Origin: Alphaproteobacteria bacterium
Lineage (GTDB): Bacteria > Pseudomonadota > Alphaproteobacteria > Caulobacterales > Maricaulaceae
Direction: 5' to 3'
DNA: 40,945 bases
Assembly (NCBI GenBank): GCA_024278915.1
Contig: JAJRSG010000082.1
Location: forward strand, 1 to 40,945
Each line of letters begins with the position of its first letter. The first letter of the stretch is position 1. Both the position numbers and the translations under genes were made by a program. Of the stretch, positions 36,968 through 40,945 are shown one piece after another. Below the pieces are notes generated by a model. The model had not been told where the DNA came from, did not search any database, and saw only the letters and a list, made by a program, of their open reading frames with translations.

Positions 36968-37645
36968 TTAGGTCTGTAAAATGAGTTTGAGGGCGGACGG
37001 AAGTTCCCGAAATGATCGGAGAACGGCGTCCGCTCCAAAACTATGAATGGATACGGGGCTATACCCGTAACTCATCAAAACTACCGGTATCTTCGCCGCT
37101 TTAGCCGCGTAAACGTCTGGTCCTGCATCACCGATCATTACTGAAGGGCTTTCGCCTCTATGGCCGATAGCATCATAAATATGGCGGGCAGCAGGCTTGC
37201 AAGCCGACGTATCATCTGAACCTACAATACGGGCAAAGAACTTGGTCAAATCGAGTTCTTCCAAAAGGGGGCGTGCCAAATACCCGGGTTTATTTGTACA
37301 TACGGATAGTTTTGCTCCGCTACGTTTTAAATCTGCAAGAACTTCTCTAACGCCTGGGTAAGGGTGAGATAGTTGAGATAAGTCTTTAGCGTAGAGATCC
37401 AAGAACAAGTCCCTTAATTGGTTGGCCTTGCTTTCCTCAACTTTTGCACCTGCTAGTGTATAGGCTTTCTTGATTAAAGCCATAGAACCATAGCCAATGA
37501 GTTGGCGTGCTTCTTCCAGTTTGACAGGCGCGAGCCCATCAGTTGCTATAACAAGATTTAACACCCGCACCAAGTCTGGGGCGGTATCAATTAATGTTCC
37601 ATCAAGATCAAAGCTCAATGAAACATTATTAAGCCAACCTGCCAT
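36968..37645 (-). CDS. gph: HAD-IA hydrolase, phosphoglycolate phosphatase-like
   Basis: LSFDLDGTLIDTAPDLVRVLN, VCTNKPGYLARPLLEEL, SVMIGDAGPDVYAAKAA; ATG at 37645. Confidence 0.88.
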   Translation of the reverse strand: MAGWLNNVSLSFDLDGTLIDTAPDLVRVLNLVIATDGLAPVKLEEARQLIGYGSMALIKKAYTLAGAKVEESKANQLRDLFLDLYAKDLSQLSHPYPGVREVLADLKRSGAKLSVCTNKPGYLARPLLEELDLTKFFARIVGSDDTSACKPAARHIYDAIGHRGESPSVMIGDAGPDVYAAKAAKIPVVLMSYGYSPVSIHSFGADAVLRSFRELPSALKLILQT

Positions 37646-37789
37646 AATTTTGTCCGTTTCTTTGCCGAAAAACATGCGTGTGTTTTTGTTTCGTCTCGGT
37701 TAATGTTTGGGGGAACAAGCTCGCCGAATCAAGACCTTTTGAAAAACGCTCGGTATTTAGCAAGTATATTGAATGAGAACGGAAATTTA

Positions 37790-39142
37790 ATGACACACTC
37801 CCATAAACGTGCCGCCGTTATTCTTGCCGCCGGTAAGAGCACACGCATGAAATCTTCTCGCTCGAAAGTGTTGCACCATATTGGTGGGCGCTCACTCCTT
37901 GGCTGGGTGGCGGATTTGGCACGACAGGCCGGTGTTGATAAGATTGTGTGCGTTGTTGGCGAGCAAAATGCGGATGTCCGAACAGAAGCTGAAAAACTGG
38001 GGCTTGAGATTGCGGTGCAAGAGCCACAATTGGGGACTGCTGATGCGGTGTTGGCAGCAAAATCTGCTTTGAGTGAATTTGACGGGCATGTGATTGTTTT
38101 GTGTGCAGATGCGCCTTTAATTAAAAAACAAACCGTGTTGGAAGCTTTCGAGAAGTTGGAAAAGGGTGCTGATGTTGTTGCCGTTGGTTTCGTTCCTAAA
38201 AATCCGGGCGCTTATGGCCGGCTCATAGTTGAAGACAAGAAACTCACTAAAATTGTAGAGGCAAAAGAAGCTACGCCTGAAGAACTGGCGGTTGATTTAT
38301 GTAATTCAGGTATGTTGGCAGCGGCTTGTGAGCATTTGTTTGGTGCCCTTTCCAAAGTTACGAACGATAATACTAAAGGGGAATTTTACCTGACGGATGT
38401 TGTGGGGATTACCAATGAGATGGCTAGGTCTTGCGTTGTTGGCGTCGCGAGTGCAGATGAGGTTTTAGGGGTAAATTCTCGCGCTGATTTGGCCTTGGCC
38501 GAGCAAGCTTTTCAAGAAGGTATGCGCGCGCAAATGTTAGAAAACGGCGTTACTTTACGGGACCCGACCAGTGTTTACTTTTCATGGGATACACAAATTG
38601 AAGCGGATGCTGACATTGGTGCTAATGTTGTTTTCGGTGTCGGGGTTACAGTTGAAAGCGGCTCGGTTATACATCCATTTTGCCATATGGAAGGCGCGCA
38701 CATTGGACCAAACACACAAATTGGCCCATTTGCAAGGTTACGCCCTGGTGCAAATATGGGAGAAGGTTCCAAAGCTGGTAACTTTGTTGAAGTGAAAAAA
38801 TCCAATATTGGAAAAGGAAGCAAAATCAACCATTTGTCATATATTGGCGATGCAGAAATTGCGGCTAGCGTGAATATTGGTGCAGGTACGATTACCTGTA
38901 ATTATGACGGTTATAATAAGCACAAAACTATCATTGGAGAAGGGGCATTTATTGGTACCCACTCCTCTTTGATAGCTCCGGTTACCATTGGTGCAGGCGC
39001 GTATTTGGGTACAGGCGGGGTCATCACAAAAGACGTGCCAAAGGATGCATTAGCTCTTGGGCGCGCACAGCAAGTCAATAAAGAAGGATGGGCCAAACGC
39101 TACCGTGCGGCTCAAGAAAAAAGACAAAAGGACAAGTCATGA
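37790..39142 (+). CDS. glmU: Bifunctional UDP-GlcNAc pyrophosphorylase/glucosamine-1-phosphate acetyltransferase
   Basis: AAVILAAGKSTRMKSSRSKVLHHIGGRSLL; left-handed beta-helix hexapeptides; NIGAGTITCNYDGYNKHKT. Confidence 0.97.
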   Translation: MTHSHKRAAVILAAGKSTRMKSSRSKVLHHIGGRSLLGWVADLARQAGVDKIVCVVGEQNADVRTEAEKLGLEIAVQEPQLGTADAVLAAKSALSEFDGHVIVLCADAPLIKKQTVLEAFEKLEKGADVVAVGFVPKNPGAYGRLIVEDKKLTKIVEAKEATPEELAVDLCNSGMLAAACEHLFGALSKVTNDNTKGEFYLTDVVGITNEMARSCVVGVASADEVLGVNSRADLALAEQAFQEGMRAQMLENGVTLRDPTSVYFSWDTQIEADADIGANVVFGVGVTVESGSVIHPFCHMEGAHIGPNTQIGPFARLRPGANMGEGSKAGNFVEVKKSNIGKGSKINHLSYIGDAEIAASVNIGAGTITCNYDGYNKHKTIIGEGAFIGTHSSLIAPVTIGAGAYLGTGGVITKDVPKDALALGRAQQVNKEGWAKRYRAAQEKRQKDKS

Positions 39143-39870
39143 GCAAAGCAAAAATGAACGCAGCTATTGCGGCGTTAGACATGGTTGAGGACGGCATGGT
39201 GCTTGGACTTGGTTCAGGGTCAACAGCAGAAATTTTTATCGAGTTGCTAGGGGATAAAATTAGCCAAGGATTCAAAGTACAAGGCGTGCCAACCTCAAAA
39301 GCAACGGCGGTATGTGCCAAAAAGTTCAAAGTTCCTCTCCTTGACCCTGATAAAGTCGAACGTATTCACCTAACCATAGACGGGGCGGATGAAGTGGATG
39401 AAAACTTTCAAATGATTAAAGGTGGCGGTGCGTGTTTGCTTCGTGAGAAAATTATCGCAGATGCGTCCGAGCATATGGCTGTGATCGTGGATAACTCAAA
39501 AATTGTAAAAACTTTGGGGGCGTTTCCTCTTCCTGTTGAGGTAGACCCATTTGCAATGGCTCTTACTGCTGAGCGTATTTATACCGCCCTGATCCAATCA
39601 GGGTGCGAAACAGCTTCAACGACCTTGCGTCAAAAGAAAGTTACGACCAGTAAGTCTGGAAAGAAAAGCCCTGCAGGCCCTCTTTTAACCGATGGAAATA
39701 ATTATATCCTTGATTGCGCCTGCACAGCTATTCCTGATCCGCAACTCACGGCAAGTTTACTGGCTTCTTTGCCAGGTGTGATGGAACATGGCTTGTTTAT
39801 TAATCTTGCCGATACCTTGATTGTTGGCGAAGAAGATATGGCAAAAGTGATGGAGATCGTCCGTGAGTAA
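39139..39870 (+). CDS. rpiA: Ribose-5-phosphate isomerase A
   Basis: VLGLGSGSTAEIFIELLG, LTIDGADEVDENFQMIKGGGACLLREKIIA. Confidence 0.96.
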   Translation: MSKAKMNAAIAALDMVEDGMVLGLGSGSTAEIFIELLGDKISQGFKVQGVPTSKATAVCAKKFKVPLLDPDKVERIHLTIDGADEVDENFQMIKGGGACLLREKIIADASEHMAVIVDNSKIVKTLGAFPLPVEVDPFAMALTAERIYTALIQSGCETASTTLRQKKVTTSKSGKKSPAGPLLTDGNNYILDCACTAIPDPQLTASLLASLPGVMEHGLFINLADTLIVGEEDMAKVMEIVRE

Positions 39871-40945
39871 TTCAAAATATGAATATGATTTATTTGTTAT
39901 CGGCGCAGGTTCTGGCGGTGTTAGAGCCGGCCGTATGGCGGCTGCTTTAGGTAAAAAAGTTGGTGTTGCAGAAGAATATAAAGCAGGGGGAACATGTGTT
40001 ATTCGCGGCTGCGTTCCCAAAAAATATTTAGTTTACGGCGCTGAATTTGGTAAGGCCATCAAAGAGAGTTCTGGATATGGATGGACGGTAAGTGGCGCGT
40101 CTTTTGATTGGGGTGTTTTGCGCGATGAAATTCAAACGGAACTTGGCCGTTTGTCTGCTATTTATGAAGGTGGGCTTGAACGAAATGGCGCTGATTATTT
40201 CCCTGAACGCGCAGAATTTATAGGGCCGCATACATTACGTTTGGCAACAACAGGCCGTGAAATAACTGCAAAGCACATTTTAATTGCCACTGGCGGGCGG
40301 CCTTTTATTCCGCCAATGCCAGGGCAAGAATTTGCAATAACTTCTGATGAAGCCTTTCATTTGGATCGTTTACCCGAACGGGTAATGGTGATTGGCGGGG
40401 GGTATATTGCTTGTGAATTCGCCGGTATTTTTTCTGGCCTTGGCGCGAAGACAACGCAAGTTTATCGTGGTGACAAAATTTTGAGAGGTTTTGATTCTGA
40501 AGTAAGGGACGCTGTTGATGCCGGGCAGAAACGAAATGGAATCGAAGTTAAATATGGGCAAGCTCCCATATCTATCAAGAAGATAGGAAGTGGACTTAAA
40601 GTAACTTTTGAAGATGGGTTTCAAGCCGGAACAGATTTGGTGATGATGGCGACAGGGCGAGTTCCCAATACGGATGGACTTGGCCTTGAGAAAGCTGGTG
40701 TGAAATTAGACGAAGGCGGCGCTGTTATTGTGGATGCATATTCTAAGTCAAATGTGAACCATATTTATGCAGTCGGCGATGTCACTAACCGCGTCAATTT
40801 GACACCTGTGGCCATTCGTGAAGGCATGGCATTTGTAGAAACTGTCTATAAAGATAATCCGACTGCTTATGACCATTCTGACATTGCTAGCGCTGTGTTT
40901 ACCATGCCGCCAGTTGGTACGGTTGGGTTATCTGAAGAGCAAGCA
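39863..40945 (+). CDS. gor: Glutathione-disulfide reductase (3' end off window)
   Basis: GTG start overlapping rpiA stop; YDLFVIGAGSGGVRAGRMAA, GGTCVIRGCVPKKYLVYGAEF, VMVIGGGYIACEFAGIF. Confidence 0.95.
   Translation, partial: MSNSKYEYDLFVIGAGSGGVRAGRMAAALGKKVGVAEEYKAGGTCVIRGCVPKKYLVYGAEFGKAIKESSGYGWTVSGASFDWGVLRDEIQTELGRLSAIYEGGLERNGADYFPERAEFIGPHTLRLATTGREITAKHILIATGGRPFIPPMPGQEFAITSDEAFHLDRLPERVMVIGGGYIACEFAGIFSGLGAKTTQVYRGDKILRGFDSEVRDAVDAGQKRNGIEVKYGQAPISIKKIGSGLKVTFEDGFQAGTDLVMMATGRVPNTDGLGLEKAGVKLDEGGAVIVDAYSKSNVNHIYAVGDVTNRVNLTPVAIREGMAFVETVYKDNPTAYDHSDIASAVFTMPPVGTVGLSEEQA

Overview
40.9 kb alphaproteobacterial chromosomal window (inferred from gene content), densely coding. No tRNA, rRNA, CRISPR array, transposase or phage module was recognised. 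Main blocks: (i) an isoaspartyl peptidase gene and an OprP/O-like porin (minus strand), divergent from a tight seven-gene plus-strand operon at 2506-10300: P-loop NTPase, fused ABC transporter, alpha/beta hydrolase, outer-membrane beta-barrel, subtilase with 28 tandem (E-D-D-V) units, ECF sigma factor and anti-sigma factor; (ii) housekeeping genes (dusA, TauE, aspartic protease, cobT-like, leucine dehydrogenase, MAPEG, SDR); (iii) a molybdopterin cluster (moaB-moaE-moaD-TauE-moaA); (iv) a GlxA-type regulator, CBS protein and large NAD-glutamate dehydrogenase; (v) a sphingolipid/ceramide locus at 26244-35866 (acyl-AMP ligase, reductase, ACP, serine palmitoyltransferase, Tam41-like cytidylyltransferase, lipid kinase, GNAT-like ceramide synthase candidate, MobA-like nucleotidyltransferase, HAD-IB phosphatase, LpxO-like hydroxylase); (vi) an XRE regulator, gph-like gene, glmU, rpiA and gor (partial). 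The strongest new signal is a composite promoter motif, GGGAATAA-N12-AAACGTC, found three times with identical spacing: upstream of the porin (minus strand), upstream of the seven-gene operon, and directly upstream of the ECF sigma gene. This predicts a self-regulated ECF regulon linking the porin, ABC/hydrolase/beta-barrel genes and the polyacidic-repeat subtilase. The second is a Tam41-like CDP-lipid synthase next to a lipid kinase in the ceramide locus, which suggests a CDP-ceramide-type step.
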